From assembly GCF_002214485.1 (NCBI RefSeq), contig NZ_CP015102.1, positions 682,001 to 746,000 of the forward strand: a DNA stretch of 64,000 bases, read 5' to 3'. This document shows positions 8,535 to 17,521 of this stretch, one piece after another. This DNA is from Thermococcus pacificus. Its GTDB lineage: Archaea; Methanobacteriota_B; Thermococci; Thermococcales; Thermococcaceae. Position numbers and translations under genes: made by a program. Numbering within the stretch: the first letter of the stretch is position 1; the number at the start of each line of letters is the position of its first letter. The notes under the pieces are model-generated. The model made no database searches. It saw only the letters and a list, made by a program, of their open reading frames with translations, and had not been told where the DNA came from.

Positions 8535-8792
8535 TCATGGCCTCTTTCCTTGGCGGGAGTCATAGAAGTACTTGGCATGGGCCTCCGCCCGGGCATCGAG
8601 CAATTTTCGGCCAGTAGTGAAGGCGTACACCAGTGCCAGAACCAGTAGCAGTCCTCCCACAAAGAGCCCGAAGAGCCTGACAACCGCGTAGACGTAGAGG
8701 CCAAGTATTCCGAATATCACGAGCAGAACCAGACCAAAGAGACCAAAGAGCATCTTGTAACCGTACCTCTCCATGAAGAGGTCGAAGTCCAC
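8535..8792 (-). CDS. Small two-helix membrane protein
   Basis: An 85-residue hypothetical membrane protein. Two hydrophobic helices (about residues 14-40 and 43-60, LFGLFVGGLLLVLALVYAF) are followed by a charged C-terminal tail (KLLDARAEAHAKYFYDSRQGKR) likely on the cytosolic side by the positive-inside rule. GTG at 8792 lies just after GGTGCAG. It is divergent from the 8885 gene. No family is recognised. Confidence 0.6.
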   Translation of the reverse strand: MDFDLFMERYGYKMLFGLFGLVLLVIFGILGLYVYAVVRLFGLFVGGLLLVLALVYAFTTGRKLLDARAEAHAKYFYDSRQGKRP

Positions 8793-8884
8793 CCTGCACC
8801 ACCATAGGATTTTCTTCCTTGAGGCGTAAAAGCTTTTCGGTAGGGCTTAAATACTCTGGCCCAGATATAGAAACCGTGGTGAAC

Positions 8885-9172
8885 ATGAAGATTGGAGAAC
8901 TGCTCGAGCTTATCGACGAGACGATAGCGAACCTTAAGATAGCGGTAGTCGCCAATCAGCAGAGGGCCCTCGAGAGTCCGCACACAAGTTACGAGTTCAC
9001 CCAGCGGGCTATTGAGCTCCAGGAGGACCTTGACGACCTCATGAAGGCCCGCGAGATGCTCGCAAAGCTCAATCCTGAGGACGATGCTGAGGAGCACTTC
9101 TCAAGGGAAGAGCTTGGGGAGTTCCTTAAAATGCTGGAGCTGCTGGGGAGCGCCGATGCCCACGTTTACTGA
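8885..9172 (+). CDS. Hypothetical helical protein
   Basis: A 95-residue, strongly charged, all-helical protein; heptad-like stretches (IGELLELIDETIANLKIAV, AIELQEDLDDLMKAREMLAKL) predict a coiled coil or helical bundle. ATG at 8885 follows GGTGGTGA, and a TATA-like CTTAAATAC lies at 8847-8855. The MazG-like gene follows 15 nt later, so the two are probably co-transcribed. No family is recognised. Confidence 0.65.
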   Translation: MKIGELLELIDETIANLKIAVVANQQRALESPHTSYEFTQRAIELQEDLDDLMKAREMLAKLNPEDDAEEHFSREELGEFLKMLELLGSADAHVY

Positions 9173-9187
9173 CCGTGGGGTGATAGG

Positions 9188-9514
9188 GTGGATTTTAAGG
9201 AGCTTGAGCGGAGGCTTGTCGAGTTCAGGGACGCGAGGGGCTGGCGAAAGTACCACACGCCCAAGAACCTCGCTATCTCTGCCGCAGTTGAGCTGGGAGA
9301 ACTGCTTGAGCACTTCCAGTGGGAGAGCGATGGGGAGATACTCGAGGCTGTGAAGGAGTCGGGGAAGAAGGAGGCCATAGCTGACGAGATAGCGGATGTC
9401 GTAATCTACCTCACCCTGCTCGCCCATGAGCTCGGGATAGACCTTAGTGAAGCGCTTGAAAGGAAGATTGAGAAGAACGGGAGAAAGTATCCTGTCGGTG
9501 TCACTTCCGACTGA
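9188..9514 (+). CDS. MazG-like nucleotide pyrophosphohydrolase
   Basis: Expected to hydrolyse (d)NTPs to the monophosphate and pyrophosphate as housecleaning. The 108-residue single-domain chain shows the all-alpha NTP pyrophosphatase motif: ELGELLEHFQW, then DEIADVVIYL, giving the paired E-x2-E and E-x2-D acidic residues that bind Mg2+. This length is typical of the small RS21-C6/MazG-like enzymes. GTG at 9188 is the only suitable start. The 3' end overlaps the convergent HIT gene by 14 nt. Confidence 0.82.
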   Translation: MDFKELERRLVEFRDARGWRKYHTPKNLAISAAVELGELLEHFQWESDGEILEAVKESGKKEAIADEIADVVIYLTLLAHELGIDLSEALERKIEKNGRKYPVGVTSD

Positions 9515-9953
9515 ACGCCGCCCTCAGCCTCTCGATTTCCTCCCCGCTCAGCCTGTTCCTCACCCAGCGCTCCCTTAGGTTTAAGTTCTCGTCCTCCAAG
9601 TCGAGAACCGCCTTCCTAACCCCTCCCCTTGGGCTCCTGCAGTCGCCCTCCCACCTTGGAATCACGTGGAGATGGAGATGGGGAACGGTTTGACCCGCTG
9701 CCCTTCCGAGGTTCATGCCCACGTTGAACCCATCCGGCTTCAGCGTCCCCCTTAACTTCTCCATCGCTAGCTCCATACCCCTCAGGAGGGCGAGCTTCTC
9801 CTCTTCTCTGAGCTCCTCCCAGCTCTCGACGTGCCTCTTCGGGACGACCAGCAGGTGCCCCCTGTTCGCTGGGTAGGAGTCTATCAGTATCCTGATCAGC
9901 CCATCCTCGTAGAGGAGAGCCTCTTTATCCGGGTTGCAGAAGGGACACTCCAT
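9501..9953 (-). CDS. HIT-family nucleotide hydrolase
   Basis: A 150-residue histidine-triad protein; such enzymes cleave nucleotide phosphoramidates or dinucleoside polyphosphates. The catalytic motif is HLHLHVIPRW, and an N-terminal CPFC pair probably binds zinc. ATG at 9953 is chosen because the conserved domain starts immediately with ECPFCNP. It is convergent with the MazG-like gene; the two housecleaning-type enzymes may be unrelated in control. Confidence 0.88.
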   Translation of the reverse strand: MECPFCNPDKEALLYEDGLIRILIDSYPANRGHLLVVPKRHVESWEELREEEKLALLRGMELAMEKLRGTLKPDGFNVGMNLGRAAGQTVPHLHLHVIPRWEGDCRSPRGGVRKAVLDLEDENLNLRERWVRNRLSGEEIERLRAAFSRK

Positions 9954-10008
9954 CGCCAACACCAAAGGCTTAAAACGGGTTCGGAATAAAAAGCCCCCGG
10001 TGGGAGAG

Positions 10009-10230
10009 ATGGGTGAGACCTTGGAGGTTATGAAGAGGAGCTACCAGAGGTTTTTGGCGGTTGGCCTTGGCCTCATGCTGATCGCGTTCCTGCTGATGAT
10101 ATGGCAGCCCCTTGGTAGAGAGCCCTCGCTGGTTCTGGCTGTGATAGTCTTCCTCGTGGCGTTCTTGCCCCTGGAGTTCGCGCGCAGGATAGCGAGAAAG
10201 ATGGCGCTGGTTGCTCTGAGGGGTGAATAG
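10009..10230 (+). CDS. Small two-helix membrane protein
   Basis: A 73-residue hypothetical protein with two hydrophobic helices (about residues 17-32 and 41-58) and a basic C-terminal tail (EFARRIARKM). ATG at 10009 follows GGTGGGAGAG, and a TATA-like GCTTAAAA lies about 40 nt upstream. It is divergent from the HIT gene. No family is recognised. Confidence 0.6.
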   Translation: MGETLEVMKRSYQRFLAVGLGLMLIAFLLMIWQPLGREPSLVLAVIVFLVAFLPLEFARRIARKMALVALRGE

Positions 10231-10312
10231 AAAAGCTTAATTAATGACCGCGTCCAAATTGACTGGGAAGAGAGTAGGAGAAATGACGATAATCCTTTAG
10301 AGGTGATGTAAA

Positions 10313-11095
10313 ATGGCGTTTGTACCACCACAGGCCGGCTACGACAGGGCTATTACCGTTTTCAGCCCTGATGGAAGGCTTTTCCAGGTGAACTACGCGA
10401 GGGAGGCAGTGAAGCGCGGAGCCACCGCTGTCGGCGTCAAATGGAAGGACGGCGTCGTCCTCGCGGTCGAGAAGAGGATAACCAGCAAGCTCATAGAGCC
10501 GAGCAGCTACGAGAAGATATTCCAGATCGACGACCACATAGCCGCGGCTCCGAGCGGCATAATAGCCGACGCCCGCGTTCTTGTCGACAGGGCCAGACTT
10601 GAGGCCCAGGTCTACAGGCTTACCTACGGCGAACCCGTCCCGCTCACCGTTCTGGTGAAGAAGATATGCGACCTCAAGCAGGCCCACACCCAGTACGGCG
10701 GTGTGAGGCCCTTCGGTGCCGCCCTCCTCATGGCCGGCGTCAACGACAAGCCCGAACTTTATGAGACGGATCCGAGCGGTGCATACTTCGAGTGGAAGGC
10801 CGTTGCAATAGGAAGCGGAAGGAACGTGGCTATGGCCATCTTCGAGGAGCACTACACCGACGACATAGACAGGGAAGGCGCGGTAAAGCTCGCCATACTG
10901 GCCCTCGCCAAGACCCTCGAAGAGCCGAGCGCGGAGGGGATAGAGGTAGCATACATCACCACCGAGGACAAGCGGTGGAAGAAACTGTCAAAGGAAGACA
11001 TCGAGAAGTACCTTGCTGAAATCCTCGAAGAGGTCAAGGAAGAGGAAGTCGAGGAGAGGGAAGAGGACTACTCCGAACTCGACCAGAACTACTGA
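10313..11095 (+). CDS. psmA: 20S proteasome alpha subunit
   Basis: Forms the outer rings and gate of the archaeal 20S proteasome. The 260-residue protein has the alpha-subunit N-terminal signature ([20 protein letters not shown]), the gate residues before it, and the [15 protein letters not shown] strand. A strongly acidic tail ([17 protein letters not shown]) ends the chain. It leads the classical archaeal operon psmA-SBDS-rrp4-rrp41-rrp42, here with 11-nt spacing to the next gene. Confidence 0.97.
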   Translation: MAFVPPQAGYDRAITVFSPDGRLFQVNYAREAVKRGATAVGVKWKDGVVLAVEKRITSKLIEPSSYEKIFQIDDHIAAAPSGIIADARVLVDRARLEAQVYRLTYGEPVPLTVLVKKICDLKQAHTQYGGVRPFGAALLMAGVNDKPELYETDPSGAYFEWKAVAIGSGRNVAMAIFEEHYTDDIDREGAVKLAILALAKTLEEPSAEGIEVAYITTEDKRWKKLSKEDIEKYLAEILEEVKEEEVEEREEDYSELDQNY

Positions 11096-11106
11096 GGTGA
11101 CGGGCG

Positions 11107-11817
11107 ATGCCCATAAGCGTTGATAAGGCCGTCATCGCCCGTCTGAAGACGCACGGTGAGACCTTTGAGATACTGGTCGACCCATACCTTGCGAAGGACT
11201 TCAAGGAGGGCAAGGAAGTCCCGATAGAGGAGATTCTTGCCACTCCCTACATTTTCAAGGACGCCCACAAGGGTGACAAGGCCAGCGAGCACGAGATGGA
11301 GAAGATATTCGGCACCAGCGACCCCTACGAGGTCGCCAAGGTTATTCTCCGCAAGGGTGACGTCCAGCTCACAGCCGAACAGAGGAGGCAGATGCTTGAG
11401 GATAAGAAGCGATACATAGCGACGGTGATACACCGGCACGCCGTTGATCCGAGAACCGGCTATCCCCACCCCGTCGACAGGATTCTCAAAGCAATGGACG
11501 AGGCTGGGGTTCACGTTGACCTCTTCAAAGATGCAGAAGCGCAGGTTCCGGGGGTCATCAAAGCTATCAGACCGCTCCTCCCGATAAAGCTGGAGATGAA
11601 GGTCATCGCCGTCAAGATACCGAGCGACTACGTGGGCAAAGCCTACGGAGAGGTTAGGAAGTTCGGGAACATAAAGAGGGAGGAGTGGGCCAGCGACGGC
11701 TCGTGGATGTTCCTCATTGAGATCCCCGGAGGAGTTGAGGAGGAGTTTTACGAGAAGCTTAATGCCCTTACAAAGGGCAGTGCCATAACTAAACTTATAG
11801 AGAGGAAGGGGTTATGA
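11107..11817 (+). CDS. Ribosome maturation protein SBDS (Sdo1) homologue
   Basis: A 236-residue archaeal SBDS protein, which in eukaryotes helps release eIF6 from the large ribosomal subunit. Domain I ([23 protein letters not shown]), the helical middle domain ([21 protein letters not shown] with [16 protein letters not shown]) and a C-terminal ferredoxin-like domain are all present. It lies between psmA and rrp4 and overlaps rrp4 by ATGA, matching the conserved cluster. Confidence 0.95.
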   Translation: MPISVDKAVIARLKTHGETFEILVDPYLAKDFKEGKEVPIEEILATPYIFKDAHKGDKASEHEMEKIFGTSDPYEVAKVILRKGDVQLTAEQRRQMLEDKKRYIATVIHRHAVDPRTGYPHPVDRILKAMDEAGVHVDLFKDAEAQVPGVIKAIRPLLPIKLEMKVIAVKIPSDYVGKAYGEVRKFGNIKREEWASDGSWMFLIEIPGGVEEEFYEKLNALTKGSAITKLIERKGL

Positions 11818-12584
11818 AGAGGATTTTTGTTAAGCCAAGGGAGCTTGTGGTTCCTGGGACTCTGCTTGCCCAGGGGCCTTTTAAGAACGGAAGAGGGACC
11901 TTCAGGGAAGGCAACAGGATATACTCCACGGTCGTGGGGCTGGTCGAGGTCAGGGGAGACGCCATAAGGGTCATCCCGCTTGAGGGCCCTTACATGCCTG
12001 AGGTGGGAGACAACGTCCTCGGAAAGATAGTGGACGTCCGCTTCTCAAACTGGGTCGTTGACATAGGCGCACCCTACGAGGCCAGCCTGCGCGTTCAGGA
12101 TGCCACAGAGGAGCGCATCGATCTCATGAAGACCGACCTGAGGAAGATATTCGACATAGGCGACATAATCTACGCCAGGATAAAGGGCTACAACGAGATA
12201 AACCAGATAGACCTTACCACGAAGGGCATGCCCTTCCACGGCGGCCCGCTCAGGGGCGGTCAGCTTGTAACAATAACGCCCTCCAAGGTGCCGAGGCTCA
12301 TCGGCAAGGGCGGTTCGATGATAAACCTCATCAAGAAGCTGACCAACACGCGCATAATAGTCGGCCAGAACGGCTGGGTATGGGTCAGCGGAAAGAACGA
12401 TGAACTTGAGAAGCTCGCGATAGAGGCCATCCTTAAGGTCAACAGGGAGAGCCACACCCAGGGACTCACCGACAGGATCAAGGAGCTCCTCACCACTAGA
12501 CTTCAGGAGCTCAAAGAGCAGGGAGTTATTGAGGAGATACCGCAGATTGAGGAACCCAAGAACGGAGAGGGTGAAGGAGAATGA
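11814..12584 (+). CDS. rrp4: Exosome RNA-binding subunit Rrp4
   Basis: Cap subunit of the archaeal RNA exosome that guides RNA to the Rrp41 active sites. The 256 residues contain the N-terminal domain, an S1 domain (about 60-140, [20 protein letters not shown]) and a KH domain ([20 protein letters not shown], then GWVWVSG). ATG at 11814 overlaps the SBDS stop, and its own stop overlaps the rrp41 start, so translation is coupled. Confidence 0.96.
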   Translation: MKRIFVKPRELVVPGTLLAQGPFKNGRGTFREGNRIYSTVVGLVEVRGDAIRVIPLEGPYMPEVGDNVLGKIVDVRFSNWVVDIGAPYEASLRVQDATEERIDLMKTDLRKIFDIGDIIYARIKGYNEINQIDLTTKGMPFHGGPLRGGQLVTITPSKVPRLIGKGGSMINLIKKLTNTRIIVGQNGWVWVSGKNDELEKLAIEAILKVNRESHTQGLTDRIKELLTTRLQELKEQGVIEEIPQIEEPKNGEGEGE

Positions 12585-13330
12585 TGGGCAGACCTGAGGG
12601 TTTAAAGCTCATAGACGAGAATGGAAAGAGACTTGACGGGAGAAAGAAGTATGAACTGAGGCCCATTAAAATGGAGGTCGGCGTGCTCAAGAACGCCGAC
12701 GGTTCTGCCTACGTTGAGTGGGGCAAGAACAAAATTTTGGCTGCTGTCTACGGTCCAAGGGAGATTCACCCCAAGCACCTCCAGAGGCCTGACAGGGGGA
12801 TTCTCAGGGTTCGCTACAACATGGCCCCCTTCAGCGTCGAGGAGAGGAAGAAGCCGGGACCGGACAGGAGGAGCGTTGAGATAAGTAAGGTCATAAGGGG
12901 AGCGCTCGAGCCGGCTCTCATGCTCGAGATGTTCCCGAGGACAGCGGTGGATGTCTTCATTGAGGTTCTCCAGGCCGACGCTGGAACCCGCGTCGCCGGC
13001 ATCACAGCTGCCTCCCTGGCGCTCGCCGACGCGGGCGTCCCAATGAGGGACCTCGTCGCAGCTTGTGCCGCCGGAAAGATAGACGGGGAGATAGTCCTCG
13101 ACCTCAACAAGGACGAAGACAACTACGGCGAGGCGGACATTCCAGTGGCTATAATGCCGCTCAAGAACGACATAACGCTCCTCCAGATGGACGGCTACCT
13201 CACCAAGGACGAGTTCGTCGAGGCCGTGAGGCTGGCAATCAAGGGAGCCAAGGCCGTCTATCAGAAGCAGCGCGAGGCACTCAAGGAGAAGTATCTCAAA
13301 ATAGCCGAGGAGGTCGGTGGAGGTGAGTGA
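12581..13330 (+). CDS. rrp41: Exosome catalytic subunit Rrp41
   Basis: RNase PH-fold phosphorolytic 3'-5' exoribonuclease, the active subunit of the hexameric exosome ring. The 249 residues include the phosphate and RNA-binding region ([19 protein letters not shown] after KPGPD) and the active-site area ([20 protein letters not shown] and [14 protein letters not shown]). The start ATG lies within the rrp4 stop. All expected parts of the family are present. Confidence 0.96.
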   Translation: MMGRPEGLKLIDENGKRLDGRKKYELRPIKMEVGVLKNADGSAYVEWGKNKILAAVYGPREIHPKHLQRPDRGILRVRYNMAPFSVEERKKPGPDRRSVEISKVIRGALEPALMLEMFPRTAVDVFIEVLQADAGTRVAGITAASLALADAGVPMRDLVAACAAGKIDGEIVLDLNKDEDNYGEADIPVAIMPLKNDITLLQMDGYLTKDEFVEAVRLAIKGAKAVYQKQREALKEKYLKIAEEVGGGE

Positions 13331-13331
13331 G

Positions 13332-14141
13332 ATGGAAGTCATGGCAGGGATCATGCGCGACAGGATCCTCGAGCTCCTCAAGGACGGCAGGAGAATAGAT
13401 GGGAGAGGTCTAGAGGATTACCGCGACCTCGAAGTTAAGGTCAACGTCATCGAGAAGGCCGAAGGTTCCGCCTGGGTCAGGCTCGGGGACACCCAGGTTC
13501 TCGTCGGCATAAAGGTTGACATGGGCGAGCCTTTCCCTGACCTCCCTGACAGGGGTGTCATAACCACCAACGTCGAGCTCGTCCCGCTTGCTTCACCGAG
13601 CTTTGAACCGGGCCCGCCGGACGAGAACGCCATCGAGCTGGCGAGGGTCGTCGACAGGGGCATCAGGGAGAGCCAGGCCGTTGAGCTTGAGAAGCTCGTC
13701 ATAGTGCCGGGCAAGCTCGTCCGCGTTGTCTTCATAGACGTCCACGTTCTCGACCACGGCGGCAACCTCCTCGACGCGACCGGAATAGGCGCCATAGCTG
13801 CCCTCCTCAGCACCAAGATGCCGAAAGTGAGGTACAATGAGGAGACCGACGAGGTCGAGGTTCTCGACGAGTACGAGCCCCTCCCCGTCAGGAGGCTTCC
13901 CATACCAGTCACGTTCGCTAAGATCGGGTCCAACCTGCTCGTGGACCCAAGCCTTGACGAAGAGATGGTCATGGACGGCAGGATAACCATCACCACCGAT
14001 GAGAACGAAATGATATCCTCCGTCCAGAAGGGTGAAGGGGGAAGCTTTAAGCTCGAGGAGGTCATGTACGCCGTTGACACTGCCATCAAGAAGGCGGCGG
14101 AGCTCAGGGAGAAGGTTCTTGAGGCCGTCAAGGCCGGGTGA
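13332..14141 (+). CDS. rrp42: Exosome subunit Rrp42
   Basis: Non-catalytic RNase PH-fold partner of Rrp41 in the exosome ring. The 269-residue chain has LLKDGRRIDGRGLEDYRDL at the N-terminus and HVLDHGGNLLDATGIGAIAA. It lacks the phosphorolytic residues, as expected. ATG at 13332 is one base after the rrp41 stop and has GGAGGTGA upstream, inside the rrp41 end. Last gene of the psmA-exosome operon; a T-rich stretch with TTTTCCTTTT follows the stop. Confidence 0.96.
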   Translation: MEVMAGIMRDRILELLKDGRRIDGRGLEDYRDLEVKVNVIEKAEGSAWVRLGDTQVLVGIKVDMGEPFPDLPDRGVITTNVELVPLASPSFEPGPPDENAIELARVVDRGIRESQAVELEKLVIVPGKLVRVVFIDVHVLDHGGNLLDATGIGAIAALLSTKMPKVRYNEETDEVEVLDEYEPLPVRRLPIPVTFAKIGSNLLVDPSLDEEMVMDGRITITTDENEMISSVQKGEGGSFKLEEVMYAVDTAIKKAAELREKVLEAVKAG

Positions 14142-14261
14142 TCCTTTTCCTTTTGGTGATTTTTCTTTGTCCTTATGGGCCTCTGCTCATTCCAGTACCT
14201 GCTTTTAAAACCCTTCATTCCTATTGTGGTTGAGTTTGCAGATGATGGATTTCAGAAAGAG

Positions 14262-14269
14262 ATATAAAC
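14262..14269 (+). promoter_or_regulatory. TATA box of sepF
   Basis: ATATAAAC in a 178-nt gap after rrp42, about 28 nt upstream of an expected transcription start near 14290. It separates sepF from the exosome operon. The rest of the gap (14142-14261) holds a T-rich exit from rrp42 and nothing else that I can identify. Confidence 0.5.
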
Positions 14270-14319
14270 ACCAATTCCCAAAATAATCCAGCCCTTACGA
14301 TTAATTGGGGGGAATAGTC

Positions 14320-14724
14320 ATGGGGTTGTTTGACAGTCTCAAGAAAAACGACACAAAAACCAAGCCGGCCAGGAAGCCTCCCGCGGCCGTTAAAAAGGAG
14401 GTTTCTGCTTCCAGGCGTGACATCGATGTAGTCCCTCTCGAGGAGGATGTTCTTGCTAAGGAGATAGTGAAGCCTCAGATACGCTACCTGAAGAAGATAG
14501 TCGTGACCAGCTACGCAGACCTTGAGAGGATCTCCGAGGAGCTCCAGAGCGGCAACATCGTTCTCGTCGACCTTACCCCGCTCGAGGTCAAGCCCGAGGT
14601 TCTCGAGAAGGTGGCGGAACAGCTTAAGGGCATGGTCAACGCCCTCGGCGGCCAGGCCGCTAAAATCTGCAAGCACGAGATAAAGCTGATCCTCGTCCCG
14701 TCGGACATAAGGATCGCCAAGTGA
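14320..14724 (+). CDS. sepF: Archaeal SepF cell-division protein
   Basis: Membrane anchor for FtsZ at the division site in archaea. The 134-residue protein starts with an amphipathic membrane-targeting helix (MGLFDSLKK), followed by a basic Pro/Lys linker and a SepF core (RYLKKIVVTSYADLERISEE, then GNIVLVDLTPLEVKP and VNALGGQAAKI). ATG at 14320 gives exactly this targeting helix at the N-terminus. No ftsZ is nearby. Confidence 0.88.
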   Translation: MGLFDSLKKNDTKTKPARKPPAAVKKEVSASRRDIDVVPLEEDVLAKEIVKPQIRYLKKIVVTSYADLERISEELQSGNIVLVDLTPLEVKPEVLEKVAEQLKGMVNALGGQAAKICKHEIKLILVPSDIRIAK

Positions 14725-14747
14725 TTTTGCTTTTCTCCCCCTATGAA

Positions 14748-14755
14748 TTTATAAG
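14748..14755 (+). promoter_or_regulatory. TATA box of the ZPR1-like gene
   Basis: TTTATAAG lies 40 nt before the ATG at 14788, and GGTGGTGTG precedes the ATG. The upstream T-rich GATTTTGCTTTTCTCCCC after the sepF stop probably ends the sepF transcript. Confidence 0.55.
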
Positions 14756-14787
14756 GGGAGCTCGGTTCTATTCTTTGGTGGTGTGAG

Positions 14788-15498
14788 ATGACTGAGAAGC
14801 GCGAGAAGGAGCTAAAGCCGGATGACGTTCAGGTCATATCCCTCGGCGACTGCCCGATATGTGGCGGGAGGGGGACTCTGAAAGCCATCCAGTACGTTCA
14901 CGACATCCCCTACTTCGGTAAGGTCATGGAGAGCACGATAATCTGCGAGAAGTGCGGTTACAGAAACGCGGACGTCATGATACTCGAGGACAGACCGCCG
15001 AAGCTCTACACGGTCAAGGTTGAGGAGGAGAAGGACCTCTTCACAAGGGTCGTGAGGAGCAAGAGCGGGACCATAGAGCTGGACGAGATAGGCGTCAAGA
15101 TAGAGCCTGGACCAGCGGCAGAGGGCTTCGTCACCAACGTTGAAGGAGTCCTTGAGAGGGTTCGCGAGACCCTTCTAATGACCAGGCACTTCAAGGAGCA
15201 GGAGGGCGACGACGAGGCCGTTAAGAAAGTGGACGAGATCATGGACTACATCGAGAACGTTAAGGACGGAAAGAAGCCCCTAACCATCAGGATAATGGAT
15301 CCCCTCGGAAATAGCGCGCTGATAGGCGAGAAGGTCAAGAGCAGGCTCCTCACGCAGGAGGAGATAGACTCCCTCAGTCTCGGCCCCTACGTGAAGGTAA
15401 ATCCGGAAGAGTTTGAGACCGAGGGAAATTCAGAGGGTTCAGAAAAATCCGAGGATTCCTCTGAGAAAAAGCCCGGAGAAGAGGCCTCTCAGAGGTAA
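14788..15498 (+). CDS. ZPR1-type zinc finger protein
   Basis: A 236-residue protein with one ZPR1 zinc finger: CPICGGRGTLKA about residues 22-33 and CEKCGYRNADV about 55-65. This is followed by the beta-rich domain ending in DPLGNSALI. Eukaryotic ZPR1 binds eEF1A; archaeal forms have one repeat. The tail is Ser/Glu-rich and disordered-looking (SEGSEKSEDSSEKKPGEE). The 3' end overlaps the convergent ASCH gene by 10 nt. Confidence 0.86.
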   Translation: MTEKREKELKPDDVQVISLGDCPICGGRGTLKAIQYVHDIPYFGKVMESTIICEKCGYRNADVMILEDRPPKLYTVKVEEEKDLFTRVVRSKSGTIELDEIGVKIEPGPAAEGFVTNVEGVLERVRETLLMTRHFKEQEGDDEAVKKVDEIMDYIENVKDGKKPLTIRIMDPLGNSALIGEKVKSRLLTQEEIDSLSLGPYVKVNPEEFETEGNSEGSEKSEDSSEKKPGEEASQR

Positions 15499-16013
15499 AC
15501 CACTTCTCTCGTCAGGAGGTCCTCTATCAGGTTTTTCACCCACTCCTTTCTCGTCCTCCTCGAGAGATGAATTATTCCCTCCACATGGATACCGTATCGC
15601 TCCTTCATTTCTTCCCTGCTCATGGGTTCCTTGAATAGGAAGGGTCTCTCTATGGTAAAGGCGTAGCCGTATTCTCGTATGTATTCTCCAAGCCACTTCT
15701 TCCCATTCTCGCCGTGAACGAGGGTTAAGCCGCTCGTCTCCTTCGTCATCTCCCACAGTGTATCTAAGTCGGCTTTGATAACCTCCCCCACCTCGAAGCC
15801 GCCGGCTATCGTTCCCCTCTGGGTCAGGGTCTGCTCTTCGTGGAGGCCGAGCCTTCTGAGGGTATCGCGAAGCTCGTAGGGATTGCCCCTCGCGACGTAG
15901 AGGAAAACGAGGTCTCCTTCCTGAAAAGCACGGCTCTTCCGTATCTCCACGGTCTTGAGGCCCCGGAATATTAGTTCAGCGTAAACCTGGTGGAGCGCTA
16001 TGACGTGCTCCAT
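15489..16013 (-). CDS. ASCH-domain protein
   Basis: A 174-residue protein whose N-terminal half is an ASCH domain (PUA-like fold): ALHQVYAELIFRGLKTVEIRK, then EGDLVFLYVA. ASCH proteins bind RNA or act in nucleoside metabolism. The Lys and Arg in the first motif (GLKTVEIRK) are the family's likely binding residues. The C-terminal half has a Glu-rich helical part. ATG at 16013 is preceded by a GGTGGTGAAAGC leader. Confidence 0.78.
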   Translation of the reverse strand: MEHVIALHQVYAELIFRGLKTVEIRKSRAFQEGDLVFLYVARGNPYELRDTLRRLGLHEEQTLTQRGTIAGGFEVGEVIKADLDTLWEMTKETSGLTLVHGENGKKWLGEYIREYGYAFTIERPFLFKEPMSREEMKERYGIHVEGIIHLSRRTRKEWVKNLIEDLLTREVVYL

Positions 16014-16070
16014 GCTTTCACCACCAAGGGCTCGAAAAAGGATTAAAAAGGGTTATGGCCATCTGTTGCT

Positions 16071-16481
16071 GTGAAGCTCGAGAAAATCACCCTCAGGAAC
16101 GAATTGTTCTGGAAGACTGGTGTGGCATATTTGGTTCTGTCGGTGGTACTGCTTGCGGTTGAAGTGATGAGAGGGGACACTTTGTTCTCGCTGCCCAATG
16201 TCTTTGTTGGGGTCGTCTTTATTGTTATGGCCAACAGATTTCGTGCAGTTAAACTTGAGTGCGATGCGGAAACGTTTTTCCTTATCCCGGATTACTCGAC
16301 CTCATCCGTCATTCTGAAGGACTCCGGTGGGCAGGTTTTCCTCAAGAGGTCCTTTCCCCTTTTTGAGGCGGAGGAGATAGAAACTCCGTGTGGGACGGTA
16401 AAAATTCAGGCCATTACTCACCGATTTGGAAAAATTGAGCTGGTCATATGGAAGGAAAACAAAAAGATCACCCTCCCGTGA
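16071..16481 (+). CDS. Hypothetical membrane protein with a C-terminal beta domain
   Basis: A 136-residue protein: two hydrophobic helices near the N-terminus (about 15-32 and 40-54) followed by an apparently beta-rich domain (about 60-136) resembling small PH-like membrane-attached domains. GTG at 16071 lacks a ribosome binding site and follows GATTAAAAAG by about 30 nt, so the mRNA is probably leaderless. The 3' end overlaps homoserine dehydrogenase by 14 nt. No family is recognised. Confidence 0.55.
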   Translation: MKLEKITLRNELFWKTGVAYLVLSVVLLAVEVMRGDTLFSLPNVFVGVVFIVMANRFRAVKLECDAETFFLIPDYSTSSVILKDSGGQVFLKRSFPLFEAEEIETPCGTVKIQAITHRFGKIELVIWKENKKITLP

Positions 16482-17478
16482 TAGTGAGAGCAGCCTTCAC
16501 AATATCGCTCACAACCCCGCTGGCGGTTTCTTTCAACCCTGCACCAGCTCCTTTTATCACGAGTTCCCCGAGGAGGTCGGTCCATATCACCGCCGCGTTC
16601 TCGTGGCTCTCCACTGACAGCGGACTATCCAGCGGCACCTCCTTCGGCTCGACGGTTATGTTTCCCCTCTCGACAGTTGCGACCAGCCTTATTGTTTTTC
16701 CTTTCTTCCTGGCTCTCTGGACTTCTCCCAGCGTTATCTCGGCTATGCCCTTTACCCTCGCATCGTCGAAGGTTTTCGGTCCAAAAGCGACGCAGTGCAG
16801 AATTGTGGCCTTGTAGCCGGCGTCTATGCCGAGTATGTCCCCGCTCGGATCCCTCTCGGCTATTCCAAGGGATTGGGCCTGCCTCAGCGCCTCCTCGAAG
16901 TGGAGCCCCATCTCCATCCTGCTTAGGATAAATGTTGTCGTCGCGTTCAGAACGGCATCTATCCTCTCGACGGTGTCCCCGAGGAAGTTCTCGCGAAGAA
17001 GGCCAATGATCGGTGTCCCGGCCATCACCGTCGCCTCAAAGAGGTAGGGAACGTTTCTCCTCTCCGCCTCACCAATAAGTTTCGCGTAGTGAAAAGCCAA
17101 CGGCGGCTTGTTGCTGGTTATGACGGCCTTCCCTTCCCTGAGCGCGGTGAGGTGCCACTCATGGGCGTTCTCCACGTTGGTTACGTCGATAACGATATCG
17201 GCGTCAATTTCCTTAACTGCTTCCTCGGGAGTGAGATTGTAGACCTCATAGTCGTTTGTCCAGGAAGAAAGCTTTCCAAAGGTCTCCTTTACCAGGAGGG
17301 CTTCCCTGAGATCAACGCCCTCGGGGAGCCAGAGCGTTCCGCTCGTGTCCGATATGCTGACTACTTTAAAGTCCATTCCATAATTTTCCCGGAAGAGCTT
17401 TCCCTTCTCGACGAGAACCCTCGCCACGGCGCGTCCGACGTTGCCAAAACCGAAGAGGGAAACTTTAACCTCCCTCAC
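16468..17478 (-). CDS. hom: Homoserine dehydrogenase
   Basis: Reduces aspartate semialdehyde to homoserine for Thr and Met synthesis. The 336-residue, single-domain form has the Rossmann motif LFGFGNVGRAVARVL, the EATVMAGTPIIGLLRE segment and the signature DPSGDILGIDAGYKATIL with catalytic Asp and Lys. There is no ACT domain, so feedback control through one is unlikely. GTG at 17478 is best placed after GGTGGTACTG; a GTG at 17487 is possible. Confidence 0.92.
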   Translation of the reverse strand: MREVKVSLFGFGNVGRAVARVLVEKGKLFRENYGMDFKVVSISDTSGTLWLPEGVDLREALLVKETFGKLSSWTNDYEVYNLTPEEAVKEIDADIVIDVTNVENAHEWHLTALREGKAVITSNKPPLAFHYAKLIGEAERRNVPYLFEATVMAGTPIIGLLRENFLGDTVERIDAVLNATTTFILSRMEMGLHFEEALRQAQSLGIAERDPSGDILGIDAGYKATILHCVAFGPKTFDDARVKGIAEITLGEVQRARKKGKTIRLVATVERGNITVEPKEVPLDSPLSVESHENAAVIWTDLLGELVIKGAGAGLKETASGVVSDIVKAALTITGG

Positions 17479-17521
17479 CAGTACCACCGCTAAGAAGGGG
17501 AGAAAAGGGGTTTAAAAACGC

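Noticed and set aside
14221-14290. A GATGATGG word as C box of a C/D guide RNA
   Set aside because: It does not match RTGATGA and no D, C' or D' boxes are in place. The TATA box of sepF explains the region better.
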